The notes beneath the pieces are model-generated. The model had not been told where the DNA came from. It ran no database searches and worked only from the letters and a program-made list of their open reading frames with translations. From Odontesthes bonariensis (lineage: Eukaryota; Chordata; Actinopteri; Atheriniformes; Atherinopsidae), in contig NC_134519.1 of assembly GCF_027942865.1 (NCBI RefSeq), forward strand, positions 21,610,248 through 21,674,247: a DNA stretch of 64,000 bases. The letters run 5' to 3'. Each line of letters starts with the position of its first letter. Positions within the stretch are counted from its first letter, which is position 1. Position numbers and translations under genes: made by a program. Shown here piece after piece: positions 1 to 22,700 of this stretch.

Positions 1-177
1 ACTGGTGATGTTATTACTAAGAAAAAAAACCACCACAACACTAAAAAAAAAACAAAAGAAAGAAACGTCTCTTATCAGAAGGAACCAGATGACAATGATC
101 AACTGTGTGCTGTAGCAATTCTGCAACTGCTGCCAGAATATCTAGTAATAAGAAACATAAGATGTGACGCTTCTCAC

Positions 178-9081
<8,904 letters not shown>

Positions 9082-10729
9082 CTGTAAATAGGAATATATA
9101 AGGGGGGGTAATGCATGTTAAGACCAACGTTAACCAGCCTCTTCCATGCTCCGACAGCCAGTTGAGATAGTAGTTAACTGAATTAGCTTTGTAGCAGAAA
9201 ATATACCGTCATCTGTTATGCCTGAAGCTAACTTTAGCACAGACTAGCTAGCAAGGTAGCAAAGCTGTCTTCCACTTAGCACTTTGGACTTTTAGTTTTG
9301 GCCAGTTGGTGAAAAACAGAAGAGAATTGAAGCAATTTATATTAAGGGTGATTGTACTGTACCGCACCACCGCTGTTTTGGATAAATCCGAGCCTTTCGT
9401 TCGCACAGCCGGCAGCACTGTCACGTTAGCGAGCGCTATCCCTGTTTGCTAATTTAGCTAACATCAGCACACCTTTGTTGACACCGACTGAGACTGTATG
9501 AAATGAAGACTTTCTGAGGTGCCCTGTGCTGTGGAGCAACGTGTTTTTGAAATGTGTACGTTTAACCCAATGTGAGCATGTCCTTGCTGTGTTTATCCAG
9601 CTCTTCTGTTTAATAAATTGCCAAACCTCAAACTGGACATGTAAGCTAGCTTAAAAAGTGGACAGATACTCTCACATTTCAGAGAAACGTCCACTAGGCA
9701 TCGCAATTGTGCAAAACAGGTTGCAATACTCTTGAGACACTATACATTAGAATCTTTACGTAATTTGTTTTAACTGGAAAAGGATGGTTTGCTATGATAT
9801 AAATGTTTGACAAGTATTTTCCGAACTCGCCGGACAAGTAATTCAGAAACAAAAAAGCTGGTAGCTAGTCATTGTGCCAAAACTGTTGCATTGCTGAAAT
9901 AATTGGATTAACACTTCCTTCAACCTGGTCAACAGGCAAAATACTCAAGAACTCCCATAGTACTTCACTGCAGTGTTATCACTGAGTCTGAGATTATACA
10001 GTTCTGTGGAGCTCTTCAGGCATCACATGACATGTCTGTGGCTAAATTCCAAAGAGTCGATTAAGGGCCTTAGAGGCTGCTAAGGAACAGACGTGACACT
10101 CAAATAGGTGCTGTTTCTCAGGTATTGGTACAGAACAAATCAACTACAAATTAGGGGTACATGTAATTTACACAAGCCTATTGTTTTCACGAGACTTTAT
10201 ACTTATATTCTAGTACATCTCAGAGGGACGCAATGCACATCTTAGTTTATTACAATCATTATCAGCTTTAGGTAGTTGTTACCGTGGAAATGCAGGTTTT
10301 TGCACATGCAGATCTTATGAGATATTTCCTGTTAGCAGTTAATTAAACTGCCCAACAATATGGACATCCAAAAAAATATATATATTTATTGAATTGATTA
10401 GAAAATTGGCAGAAAAAAAAACAGGCTGATTAATATTACTATTCTTATAAGTATCATTGTTAATATAACCCATTTCAGTGGGTGTGCTGTTTTTTGCGTT
10501 ACAGTGACATCATTTGAATGCCTTTGGAATCATTTTATTCTGTTTTAGTGCTTGGAGAGACTGACTCTGTGAAGGAGGCGCTTTGGGTCACGGCAGCTGC
10601 ATTTCTGTCTATTTTCAGCAGTTCTTTTGCTAATTAGACAGCCGGGCCAGTTTACTGTGGACGACTGATATTAATCTAATGGTTGAATGAATGTTAGTAC
10701 AACATGATCATGCATTTTACTTATTTCAG

Positions 10730-10950
10730 GCAGTAGTTCTTTTACTCAAGTGAATGAGTCCAATGCTTCCCCAGAAAAAAGGGAAACATTGTTCATTCTG
10801 TATGATTGTTACAGTTTTGGAAATGTTTATCTTTGGAGTTCAGACAGAACCCAGGGCCAAAATTTAATGAGCTTGTTTGATATTATCTGGAATGGGATCA
10901 GTTCCAGCTCCACATGCCTCACAACAATCTTTCTTTTCTTCTTGCCCTGA
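10730..10950 (+). CDS. Candidate terminal exon with membrane helix, copy 1 of a duplicated pair (unidentified gene)
   Basis: After the acceptor TTACTTATTTCAG at 10729, an open frame in phase 1 runs to a TGA at 10948-10950. It has two N-glycosylation sites (NES, NAS), then MSLFDIIWNGIS and the hydrophobic LTTIFLFFLP. The last part is related to 11128-11220 (copy 2). I do not recognise a family. The stop falls where copy 2 continues, so this could be an alternative end or a decayed copy. Confidence 0.3.
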
Positions 10951-11094
10951 CATCAACATTGTTGTTATGCACTATTGATAATGATTTCACGATAGAATGA
11001 ACAGTATAACGCTTAAAAAAAAAAAAAAAACTGATTTCTTTGTGACAGATGAGTGTTGATGCTGTTTACCTGTGAGGCTTGACGGTACTTACAG

Positions 11095-11295
11095 GTTGCG
11101 TTACTGAACCAGAGCCAACACCTGACAGAGGCAGCATGTTTCTGATGAGCATATTTGAGATGATCTGGAATGGGATCAGTTCCATGTGGCTTACCACCAT
11201 CTTGTTTTTGTTTTTTTTCCCCCTCATCACATTCGCATTGTTGTCTCCACAAATTTCAGACTACCCAGAAACACCAACCCTGCCTTGCATGGTAT
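11095..11295 (+). CDS. Candidate internal exon with membrane helix, copy 2 of a duplicated pair (unidentified gene)
   Basis: The 201-nt segment lies between a good acceptor (TACTTACAG at 11094) and a consensus donor (GTAAGT from 11296), is open throughout, and is phase 1 at both ends. It encodes a short Pro/Glu-rich stretch, MSIFEMIWNGIS, a hydrophobic helix ending PLITFALLS, and a polar segment (PQISDYPETPTLPCM). Compared with copy 1 over 18-19 codons, 8 of 10 base differences fall at third codon positions and the one gap is 6 nt, as expected for coding DNA. The family is unknown. It lies upstream of the yeats2 promoter, on the opposite strand. Confidence 0.35.
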
Positions 11296-12172
11296 GTAAG
11301 TCTTGAATCACTATTTGAACAAAACCTTTCCAAAACTAAACAAATGGCTACTTCTTAATGTTCTTGAAAGAAACTACCTTGTTTTGTTGCGACTGTTTTT
11401 CTTTCCATGACGTAAGATTGCGAGTTAGTTCATTATGGCGCGGTGAAGTAGCATAAAACATCAGTGTTCTGACAGAAGAATGTTGTTTTGATCGAATCAA
11501 ATAATGGTATGGAGCGCGCAATGCAAATCACAGAAGACATCAACAAAGCCTCATAAGTGCCGAATGCAGCTCGACTTGCTCAACCCTGCCTGGGATAGTG
11601 TGGCTGGTTTTGTGCAATGCTTTGCTCCAACACAATGGCTTGTTAAAACATCACCAGCACGACTGATTGATGTCTTTAATTAACTGAAAACATAAGCACC
11701 CATAATGCAGCAGACTGGGGCGGAGCGCAAAGCACTTGTTGGTTCACTAAAATAATCTGTGGCATATCCACTGAAGACTGCGGTACTATGCTGTGGGTTC
11801 GATAAGTTTGAACACATTTTTTTTTTTTTTATTTGCCATCTCCTCATGGTACACCAGCGTGTGACTCCGACTGCTTTACAAGGACTTTAAGATGAGAATA
11901 CCCACTTATTGTTGGGGGAGATTTATTTATTACACCAACCACGACTGCTGCCCACCATTTCCGTCTTCTAATTTCTTTTAAATTAACTTTTGGAGTTTTG
12001 TATTCTAGTTAAACCAACATGTCTTGCAATAGACGCCTTAAATCTGAGAATAATGGCATTTGTGTTTTCACTTTATTACAGCTCAAATGTGGTGCCTTCA
12101 CGCTGCTTTTTATTGGTGTTTTTTTTTTTATTGCATCGATGACACAAGACATCTTGATACTGAAAGAAAACC

Positions 12173-12178
12173 TTTATT
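12173..12178 (-). terminator. Candidate polyadenylation signal of klhl24
   Basis: The minus strand reads AATAAA here, about 3.3 kb past the stop codon. Position and strand fit the end of the klhl24 transcript. Other AATAAA sites could be used instead. Confidence 0.4.
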
Positions 12179-12448
12179 GATGTTCCTCTTAAGTCAACCA
12201 TTACATTTCAACATACTGAAGTTTTCCACAAATCCAAAGCTTCTTCCTCGCAGTTTAACAACGAGCATTGAAGGAGAAAGTGGTGTTAAACTGTTACATC
12301 ACACATATAATAATATAGGTTTATATTCTTTTTTTTTGTTTTTTTAAGGCAAACAGGGCATCAATTAACAGGTTAAAGCTTCCATCTTGTATCCACAAAA
12401 AGGACCTTTGGGACTTGATCAAATCCACTTTGGCTGATATCTGCATTC

Positions 12449-12483
<35 letters not shown>

Positions 12484-13764
12484 AGCTGATCACCCTTCAG
12501 TGCTCTGCTTTTCCACTTGACATTTGTCACGTTCCATTTACATGTTGGAATTAAAATATCTCAGCAACACACAATCCCACAATAAACAGAAGAACATCAG
12601 ATAGTCTTATCAAAAGTCCACAATAAATGAAAGTCTCTACATAGCCAATAATGGGGAAAAAAAAACAAACTAAAAATGAATCAGCACAACAGGACAGTTT
12701 CTGTGTCCCTTAAGAGTAAATATTCAATAAAATTACAGACGCACACACACTCAAAGTCACCCTTTCTCACTCTTTCACTTGGATTCCTTTTTTCTTCCAA
12801 CTTTCTTGCTCATCGCCTCCTCATGTTGGCCTCCTGATTTAGCATGTATGGCTGAAAAGAATCGTGGTTGGTTTTCTTTTTAATATACATTATACTGCCT
12901 TACCATCCAAACAGTGAAAGCATCTTTCTAAAAAGCAACCTGGAGGATTTCAACTGAAATAACTCCACAGGCTTTTGAAATTGCTCGTGGAAAACGGATG
13001 CACAATCTGTGCCGTGCAAAGAGTATGTTGCAACTCGTTAAAAGTATCTATATCCTGATATGAAAAGCTGAAACTGGTTGTGTTTGTCGGGATAACAGCG
13101 GTTAGCAGGTAAGTGGCCAACCGGAGGACCCGACAGGCCTTTCCACTGTCTCGCCTACGCGTCACACGGAAGCAAAGGAGATTTACCGGCGTTATAAAGA
13201 AGGAACTCATTCTCATCATTCCACATTTAACAGGATTCTGTCAAAGTGCACAATAGGGACTCTCAGTTACAAAAAAATATTACTATGCAATCACAAAAAG
13301 ATACATTTACATACAAAAAGAACACATTAAAGTTATATTCACAGCTATTTCACTAATCTATTCATACCAACTACTGTAAAAAAAATTTTTTTTTAAAAAG
13401 GGACTTTTACTGACAGTGGGCCATAGCCTCCCGAATCGTTGTCGTTCTGAACTCTTTACTCCACCGTGTGAGGTATGGCAGTGGTACACACCTTCGCTGT
13501 GAACACCATCAAACACACATACGCACCTGGAGGTATCCGCGGTTACCCCGAGTTACAATGCTACGTGTAAATGTTCAGGTGGCGGGTGCCGGCATCAGCG
13601 AAAAGAGTTCTATTAGCAGTCGTGCAATGCTTTGACTACAGCTCTGGGGTAAACCTGATGGCTCCAATGCATTCAGACCGAGTCGTCACAGTCACATACA
13701 TACATACACACACAAACACCACTTATTCAGAGCAGTCGGATCTACAAAAGGCTTCTCACATCTA

Positions 13765-13798
<34 letters not shown>

Positions 13799-14731
13799 CC
13801 CACAAGCCCAGTACACCAATGAACTATTAAACTGACACTCTTAAGCTGCATTATCATACAACAAACGTCCAATTGTAGAAAAAAAAAAAAGAAGGGGACA
13901 AACAAATATAACTTAAAAAACATTTAAAAACATTTTTTTTTTTTTTTTAGAAAATTACTTTTTGTCATTTTAATTGAAAAAAAGAGCAAAAGAGATAAAA
14001 AAAAAAAAAAAAAAGTGAGGTGATAACACAGGTGGAACAGGGAAGTGGAACCTCTGAGGAAAAACAGGAAACAACACAGCTGAGATAACAGTGGCTACAT
14101 TTCAATATTTTTGTACGGCCGCGGCTCCTCATCTCCTCTCTTCAAATGTTCATCAGTTTGAGGGATGAAAGTAACTCATAAATATGACGGATGATACTGT
14201 GGAGCGGCAGCTGGCTGACCGCATTTTGCATCAGGTTATTCTAAGTATTAATAAGAGATGAAAAGGAATCTGTATTAGTGCTTGGGCTGGAGTGCAGCGA
14301 GTACGAGGGTTAAAAACCTGGCCGGGCTGCTCTTCTTTCTGATGAAACCAGATTCAGGTGACTTTTCAGCAGACACACCAATCTTTGCTTTTATGAGTAT
14401 TTGCTGCGATTTATAGCACCGCGGTGACCGCCTCATCTCCTCCGTGGCCTCAGAGCGAACTTGCTTTGCACAGAGCTGGGAAGTTGAGTAATGACCTGCT
14501 TGTTGTGATTAGCTTCATGATATAAAGAAGAACTGCTGAGAACTTAATAATCTAAGACAAACGAGCCAGTTCAGTTAGTACAGTATTAAATCAAATCAAA
14601 TTAAACATGCAGTTTGGTCGGACTGTTGTCATTTACAGTTTCTGCAATCAAAAACACTCGCCATAATTCATTTAGTCTCTCTTAATCCTAAAACGTCCTG
14701 CTCCTGCTGACAGAACGTGTTTTCATTGCAG

Positions 14732-14815
14732 CTTATCAAAACTTTGAGGAACTAAGCCCAACTGAGCCATCTTTACCTCTACCCGTCGAGGCACGTAGGC
14801 CTAATGCAAAACGTG
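14732..14815 (+). CDS. Candidate 84-nt exon, possibly of the same unidentified plus-strand gene
   Basis: The segment is flanked by TTTTCATTGCAG and GTGAGT and is open in the frame Y-Q-N-F-E-E-L (28 codons). It is phase 1 at both ends, so it can follow 11095-11295 in frame. It lies antisense to the klhl24 3'UTR, which lowers confidence. No family is recognised. Confidence 0.22.
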
Positions 14816-15453
14816 GTGAGTGACATCTCAATTATTTGTTTTAATTCTTGTTCTAATCAAAAAAAGGTAAAAAAGATCATTTTTCTGTTGTTTTTTGTTT
14901 TGTTTTTTTTAAAACTTTGGACATTAAAAAAAAAAAGGTAGAAAACTCAGTTAATGTCAGTTAATGTTACCAAACAGGTGTTCCAAAAGTTAAGAGTTAA
15001 TCTTTAGTCGAAAACTATAATGTACTTACACTCAATATATTAATCTAATTGTGTAAATCGACAAGTTACCACATGTTTCCACAAGCATTTGCAGTCATGT
15101 ATGATGAGTTACTTCCCCACATTGTGCAGTCACTACAAATATGAGGTGCATCTACCAAACTGATCCGATTCCCCTTTAGCTCAGGTCGCACTCCAACAGT
15201 AGGAGCATTATCGCCTGTGGAGCTTTTACACAGATGGGAAATAGTTATGGTTTACAAAATAAAAAAAATAAAAAAAAGGAAAAGATTGACAGCACCACAT
15301 TGAGCGTTGCTCCATGATGCAGTGAGGAGATATATAAGCTCCCTGGTACTTTGGACTAAAGTAGTACTGTGTCAGTTGTAAAAAGGAAGTGTGTCGAGTT
15401 TAGGTTCCTTGGAGTGTCCTCACATGTGAAAGTGTGTGTCCATTTTTGTGCGT

Positions 15454-16759
15454 TTACAGTCTTGGCTTATAGTACTTGTCATTGTAGCGGTGGATGGTTA
15501 CACAGCCGTGGTAGGAGATGGGTCGCGGCATGGCCGCAACTCCTGTGATGATACCCGTTGCCGGGTCGTAGCACAGGATCGTGTCCGTGGCTTCACCGCT
15601 TTCCCCCCGGCCGCCGAGAATGAAGATCTTACCGTTGCACACCGACATGCCGCAGCTCTCCTGCAAAGGGACACAGAGACAAATGTAAGAGCGCAGCTAC
15701 AGCGTATACAGGCTGAAGTCAACAAGCTCACGATCTGCTTCTAATCTATTACCTGTTTGTTAAAGGTTTGCACAACATGCATCCAGTAGTCCTCCACAGG
15801 GTCGTAGCAGAAAATGGACTTGGTGAGACCGCCGCACACATAGATCAGGTTGCTGAGGGACACTGCTGTGATGCAGCGCTTGGCAATGGGGATGTTGGCC
15901 CGCAGCATCCAAACATCGGTCTCTGGATCATAGCACTGAACCTGTGATGCACAGTTAAATGAAGGATGAAAGAGAGAATAAAATAGTCAGACTTTTTTTT
16001 TTTCCCCAATTGCAAAGTCTGATAGAAAAATGAAGCGACTGGGGTGGTCCGTGGCGTAGTGGGTACAGCAGGCGCCCCATCTCTGCTTCCTGTCTCTCTA
16101 AAACTGTCCTACCCATTAAAGGCATAAAAGCCCAAAAAAAGAAAACTGAAGCGACTGTGGTTCCATGGACTGTGCTGCGGGCTGACATAGGCTTGCCACA
16201 GTGGTTTGCATACATTCCAAGGATTCTCTCACCCACTTATACATTTCAAATTGCCTCCATCAGTGTGGTTACTATACATGCCTAATATGGACAAGATGTC
16301 ATTCCAGCAGATGATGATGATTTCTGAGTTTAATGTGAAATCATAGGAAACATTGTAGACGAGTAGCTTGAGGGAGTTAAAGACAGGATGAGCTTCAAAC
16401 CCCTTTAGTGTCAGGTACAAAATGTCATTCATGCAGTCAGAGGCACATATTTGTCAGTCTGATTGCTTATCAGACTGTCCAATGTTTTTTTTTTTTTTTT
16501 TAAACTGTAGGCAAAACATACAGGCAACTCCATGATAAAGATTGCTTCTGTGGAATTTAAGATTTCCTTTGGAAGGCAATCATTAGTTTAATCACTGGCA
16601 ATGTGCCCGTCTGTCAAAACTAAATAAAACCATCAAGCAACCCATGATGTCTGCATTTCTGGGGTTATCTTACATCGTAGAATGACAGATGATCTGATTT
16701 TGATATTCCTCACTGTTCTCGTTACATCACAATTATTTAAAAAAAAAATGTTTACCTTA

Positions 16760-16796
<37 letters not shown>

Positions 16797-19700
16797 AGCA
16801 AAACCTCAGACTGTATGATCAGAATCAACCAAAAGGAGCATTTACCGGTAGTCGATGGTTCTGCGTAACTGGATAAGACACAGTTTTCATTTCGAGCTGT
16901 AAAGTCCAGAAAGCTAAAGGTGTTTAGTTATAAGCTAATCCTAAGGTTAACTGTTGCTTTAAGGAAAGCATTACATATCTGAATATAATCAAGCAGTTTG
17001 TAAACTACATCAGACCTGCACATACTCAATGTGTTGCTTTACTATGAAGGAAGACAAAAGGTAGACCTTAATCATATTTTACACTGCAGTGCAGTTTGAT
17101 CTTTTTAAAGAGGTCACTGATCTTTGTTGAGATACAATAATTGAAAATAGGTCATCTCCGTTATAAAGGCACATAAGCAGTCATTACAATGCATGTAACT
17201 GTGTAGGTGGGAGAGCAAACATCTGCTTCTCACCTTGTCTGAACAAGTTTCATCGTCCGGTCCTCCTCCTATGACAAAGAGCTTGCCAGCACAGCTGGCC
17301 ACAGCTGGAGAGCTGACCGCCTCTTTCAGGGGAGCCACTTCTGTCCAGCGGTTGGAGAAAGAGTCGTAGCACTCCACACTGCTCAGACGGGTCTGGCCAT
17401 CGTAGCCGCCCACAGCGTAGACCTAAGAACACAAAAAGAAATGTGAGGAATGCCACCTTAAAAACATAAATGATGTGCACCTGAAACTTTTTATGCAGAG
17501 GAGCACAAACTGAGTTAGGAAAGTTATTACCACACACAGAAACACAAAATCACTGGGAATTATACAAACTCATTTTGGAATTCAAGCTTAGTAGTTCATG
17601 AGTATAAAAAGCTTTGTCAGCAAAGTCAGCACTTATAGAACCAGTTAAGTGCTAAGTGTCACGGAGGTGCACAGTGACTTGTGTGCTTTTGACTTGTGCT
17701 GAATACGTGTAGCGAAAACCTTTTAGAACAAGCCCGAGGCCACACGGGCCTGAACATTGTGCTGATATAAGGTTCTAAAGGTGCATTTCTGTTACACATG
17801 AGCATCGTTCTCTAGAAAGAGATCACGTGTCAAGAGTACACAAAGAGCAGCATGACAGATTACAGTATGCGTCAACAGGCTGGGCTCGTGCAACAGCAAA
17901 CCTGGTCTGACTGTTCCTGTTTCTTAGCAAAACAGGAAGTAAAAATAACTACAAACTGGAGCAGACAACATAAAAAGATGAAAGAAAAAAAAAAAAACTT
18001 GAGAGAGGGGAACACAGGAATACTTGCATTTATCATTTGGATAATGGTAGATTGCACTGCTGCTTGCCAATTTGAAAGCTGGTGAGACATACTCTTGTTC
18101 AAAAGACAGGGGGTGTTTCCAAACTAGTGTCGTCTCTGTCTATCAAAATGAATCTGCTTTCAAGTAAAACGATGTACCATCGAACTCGCGACTTTTTTTG
18201 TGCAAGCAGCTGCCAAACCTTAATACACAGAATCAGACCGGGATCACGTAGCCCAACTCCAGACTGTTTATTTTTATACTCCAAGTTGATAGCTGATACC
18301 AAGCAATGGTTGTTTGATGCTACAAATAACGGAGATGCGAGGGGATACAACGAGAGATAAGCAGCAAATGTGGCCATAAAAGATAAAGCTAAAAAGAGCA
18401 CTCAGCATGCAATAACTGTAAACAATGTTTTTTCTCTGCTGGTCTCAAAGGGCTGTTTCACCTCATCGATTTTAGTACTCCAAGCAAATCTAATCCATAC
18501 AGGTTTTAATTGCAGGGTATGATCTTCTCACCAATTCTGTCTGTGATCTTAAAATGTTCGGAAAACGTAACATTTAGTTACATTATTCACAGGAATGGGA
18601 AAACGAGAAGATGTTTCTAACATTTGAGCAGACAGACCCGAACGCTCCTCTGATGATATCCAGACACGACTCTGTTTAAAGAAGGTTGTTGTAGCGGGTG
18701 GGGGCAGGGAACACAATCTTTCTTTTCATTGCCCTTGCCACCACGTTCGCACTTGATGATATAACGCGCACACTTTTGATTTACCAACAAATTGACGTCT
18801 ATCAATGCAGGCACATTTCACACGAGCTCGATGCAGATAAAACAGACCGAATAATGACCCGATTTGAGGCGCAGTATGAAATTGACAATTTATCGCTCTG
18901 TGCGGACACATTAGCTGCTGAGCAGGTATGCTCTCGACCACCCAGGTGCATGTTCATGGTAAAGCCTTGGCGATGGCCGATTGCTCAACTACTTCTTGAA
19001 TATGCAGAAAGATGAGAAGTAGTGACCCTAACAGCAAGAGAGGTACATTACGATAGATGAGAAAAGCCGTCATTAAGTGCAGCCCCAACAGGGAGGGTGA
19101 AACAAGTGGTGACCCGTTTTAGCTTCAAGGAGGCAAGATTAATCCAACAGGACCTCAAAGACAGCAGCGCAGTCAGCACAGCTCTATGCACATTGGAGCT
19201 GAGCTGCAGTTACAGCTCGACTTGGTCATTTATCAGGGGCCACTGGGCTGATTGTCTATCAAATTTCTGATGTCTTTTTTTATCCATCTGACAAAAGAAA
19301 CAAATATGCAATATAAGAGTAGCTTTATGGTAATTCTTGTTTGTGTATGTATCAAAATCTTTGTTCCTAATTACATTATATCATGGATGTGAATTAGTAT
19401 AACGTACATATGAGTATCCGAGACAAATACAGGTGTGTGGGAAAAAAAAAAAAAAAAGTAAGAATTTTCCTGTCAATAGGCAAATTAGTTAGTAACTTCT
19501 TATGGAATGTTTTTTCATCAAAAGCTAGGACATGCCTATGCGATCATTATAGAGGATTGTTTACAGCACTCGACCTTGTTATTACAAACTTGCAAATGGA
19601 GCAACGGTGCTGTCCATCAAAAGGGGAAATTACAGACTGAATGAGGAAATGAGTAGGTATAGACTTACTAGGAAGGGGTAACTGATTTCTGTGGAAAAAT

Positions 19701-22700
19701 AACAAAGAGAAACATCCCAATGATAGATATTGAAAGATTGAGATAAAAACCCAGATGCAATCTTGAGACCAAAACAAGAAATGTTTAAAAGGTCCTTCCT
19801 GATCCCAAACAAGGAACTGAAACATGATAAATGGTAAAGGCAAAAGCATCACATTTCCCTAATCCAAAACAAGATTATACTAAGGAAGTTGCATGTTTTT
19901 TGTGCTTTATGGTAAACATACAGTACATGATAAAGTATCTTCCCAAAAATAAACACGGATGTTCCTTATAACCGTAGGCTGCTGTATGGGCACGTGGAGC
20001 ACGATACAGGCTGATGGAACGCGGCTTGTTCTTAAAATGGAAGTGTGAAATGGCACACGTCCAATGAACTTACACTGTGCTCAAACAAGTATGTCCACCT
20101 GCCCTGTATGAAAGAGAGCAAGTAGTAACAGCCCAGCAACAGTGGAAGATCAAGTTGAGATCAAGAATTGCCCCTCAGCTTACATTCAGACTTTCATTTC
20201 ACTCACATTTCAAAACCAAACTGCTCCCAGACTTTTAATCTCACACGACTTATTGAGCTCGGTACAAATATAAGGAACTGACATTAGCTCATTGGCTGCC
20301 AGCCATTTTCAGTGCAGAGACACCCATACTGCCAAGTGTTTTACAGTATTTTGACTGATTTTCCAAGACCCACAGAAAAGTGTGTCTTATGACTATGTAC
20401 ACACCGAAATTACCAAACGAAAGAGTAGACTCTCTTCTTTGATCAGGAAAAAAAAGTTTGTTTCTACCATTTTCAGTCTTTTAGTAATAGACAGTAGAAC
20501 ATAGGTTGGTTTCACAAAAAAGAGCTGTTTGACCCAAAAAAAAAGGGAGAAAACGAGCTCTTTTTTTTTTGTGCAAAGTGGCACTGCTGCCACCTTGCGG
20601 GTAATTTTGCCAGTATATTCTCTGTTTAGTGTTTACAAGCCTAAGATTTAGTGACGAACTCCGCTAGATTGTCCCCCAGCCCGCTCCGTTAAAAAACGCA
20701 ATTGACGTCTATAGACATCTTTGGCAGTGAACTTTTTTTTTTAAATTGACGTCTATAGACGTCAATGGCACCGAAAGAGTTAGACAGAAATTGTATGATA
20801 GCACATAAGGGACTCTGTTATAATAAGATAAAGATGCGTTTTAAGGAATAACTTCAAGTAATATAGAAATTATATGCAAGTATGCAATGGGTCAGTCTGT
20901 GTTGACATGCCAGTAAACGTCTCCTGTGTGCACCTATGCGTCCCTTATGTCTGAGACAAGCTGGCACCACTTGTAAGTTTGAGGCAACATACCGTTATAT
21001 TACCTACATGATAAAATACCCTCGTGCAGTGTCACAGAAGGATATCTGATTGCTTAAACGTTTGTGCCACTGATGAGTACATGAGATATAAATCTAGATG
21101 CTAGTCATCAAAGAGTATGCAAAACCTCCAGTGTGTCTGAAAGCAAATTCCTTGAATTCCGCAAGGAACCATCTAGTGTAGGAGTAAAATGACGCCGATA
21201 ATTCTGAAAGCAATCAAAATGTTCAAGTGAACATTTCCTATTAATCATTTACAGAACTTAAAGGTCAGTGATGAGAGTCTGCATCCGCAGCCAATTCTCC
21301 AAAGCACTCTTAACTTTCTGTAAACACAAAATAACCCATAAAAACCTTCATAGCTGCTATTTAAGTCACAAACACCTTTTAAAAATGTTTTATAGCAGTT
21401 TTCACAAATCCACTGCAGCCGTGAAATTGCCATCCTTGATGTGTTTTAAACAAAACATCGACACCCGCAGCTTATGTTCTGCATCCTGTATGTTTTACCC
21501 AAGAGTCACTCTGGCAGTGGTGAAAGCAGCAAGTGAAGTCTGACAATGCATTACGTGACAAGCTCAAAGCATCCTGACATCGAGTCATAAAGTCAGCTCT
21601 AGGTCCTCCTTACCTTGCCCAAAAGGACACCCATCTTGTGCCTCCAGCGACCTTTGTTAAGAGAAGCCACTCTGATCCAAAGGTTGAGCTGGGAGTTGTA
21701 CATCCACACATCCCTGCTGTTGATACGACCACCTGTAGAGAACGGGACCCAAGAAATTATGTTCTTGCCTCATTAGGACCCCATGAGTACAACCAGTTAT
21801 TTCACCATGAATCTGACTGATCTCATGTTGGTTTTATCAGAAAATGGTACATTCCAGTTTTCAGGAACTAGCATCAAATATGTCTGAGTCCATGAGGGTA
21901 GCTGCAGCATGTGTCTGCTTAATAATCTGCTGAGCAGCCAAAGAGCCAGTAAGTCTGCTGCCCTTGAGGCTTTTGTTGTAAAAAGGACATGTTAATGGAA
22001 GGTGTACTAATTAAAGAGAAAGAAACTGCAATCGTGTGCTGTTGTGTGTTGTGTTATCTGAAAGAATGTATGAGAAGTCAATGTGCAACTACGATATGTT
22101 CAATGTCCTGTATAAGGCAGGCAACCAAATGTGCTGGTTCACCGACAAATAACACAGAGTTATTGATCGAATTAGTGGTGGTAAGACTCCCTGTCACTAA
22201 GAGAGAGAGACCAAAGATGGTTTGTTTACCCAATTGAGCCATATGCCATTTGAAACCACAGCTAATTGTAGCTGCACAGGAATACAGGCTGGTGGTCTTA
22301 TAAAGGCAGACAAACAGATAGGAGCTTTGTGCAGAAATGTAATGAAGAGAGTGCAAAATCAAAATACAGTAATACAGTCAAGGCAGGGGGGAATTAAATG
22401 TTAGAGACATGGGAAAGTGAAAACAGATTAAGATATGCCAGAAAGCTGTGGGGAGAGGGATTTGTTTCAGGGTAGATTTACAGCTTGAACGTAAAGAGTT
22501 GGCACATTGAGAGAACACTTCATACTCCTTGTAATTTCCTTGTTTTCCTCACTTTTGCCTTATTATTTTTTTTTTTAATTCATGCAGCTTATACAAAGTA
22601 TGCGTGAATGCCAGCATCCCAAGCAGACATGGTGGAACTCCTGTTGTTGCATTTCCCAAAAGAAAAAAAAGATATCTTTTCATTGTCAATCTAATAAATC

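Larger units (their letters stand above)
9082..12150. other. Spacer upstream of yeats2, including its 5'UTR and probable promoter
   Basis: The yeats2 ATG exon has an acceptor (TTTACAG|GCAACC) at about 9082, so its first, non-coding exon and promoter lie in roughly 9.1-9.5 kb, where the DNA is least AT-rich. Further right I see only the exon-like segments at 10730-11295, a possible third partial copy near 10607-10635, and poly-A/T runs (11015-11030, 11818-11831). Confidence 0.4.
12150..15453 (-). other. klhl24: klhl24 3' untranslated region (inferred)
   Basis: No recognised gene interrupts the 3.3 kb after the klhl24 stop. On the minus strand the first well-placed AATAAA before the gene-poor spacer is at 12173-12178, which I take as the likely transcript end. 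Long 3'UTRs are usual for this gene. The stretch holds poly-A/T runs (12452-12482, 13768-13797, 13930-13949, 14000-14015). One exon-like open segment on the opposite strand, 14732-14815, is listed separately. Confidence 0.5.

Noticed and set aside
10546-10640. A possible third exon-like segment ending in FLSIFSSSFAN
   Set aside because: Only the acceptor and a few codons near 10607-10635 resemble the start of copy 1; it is too short and stops early.
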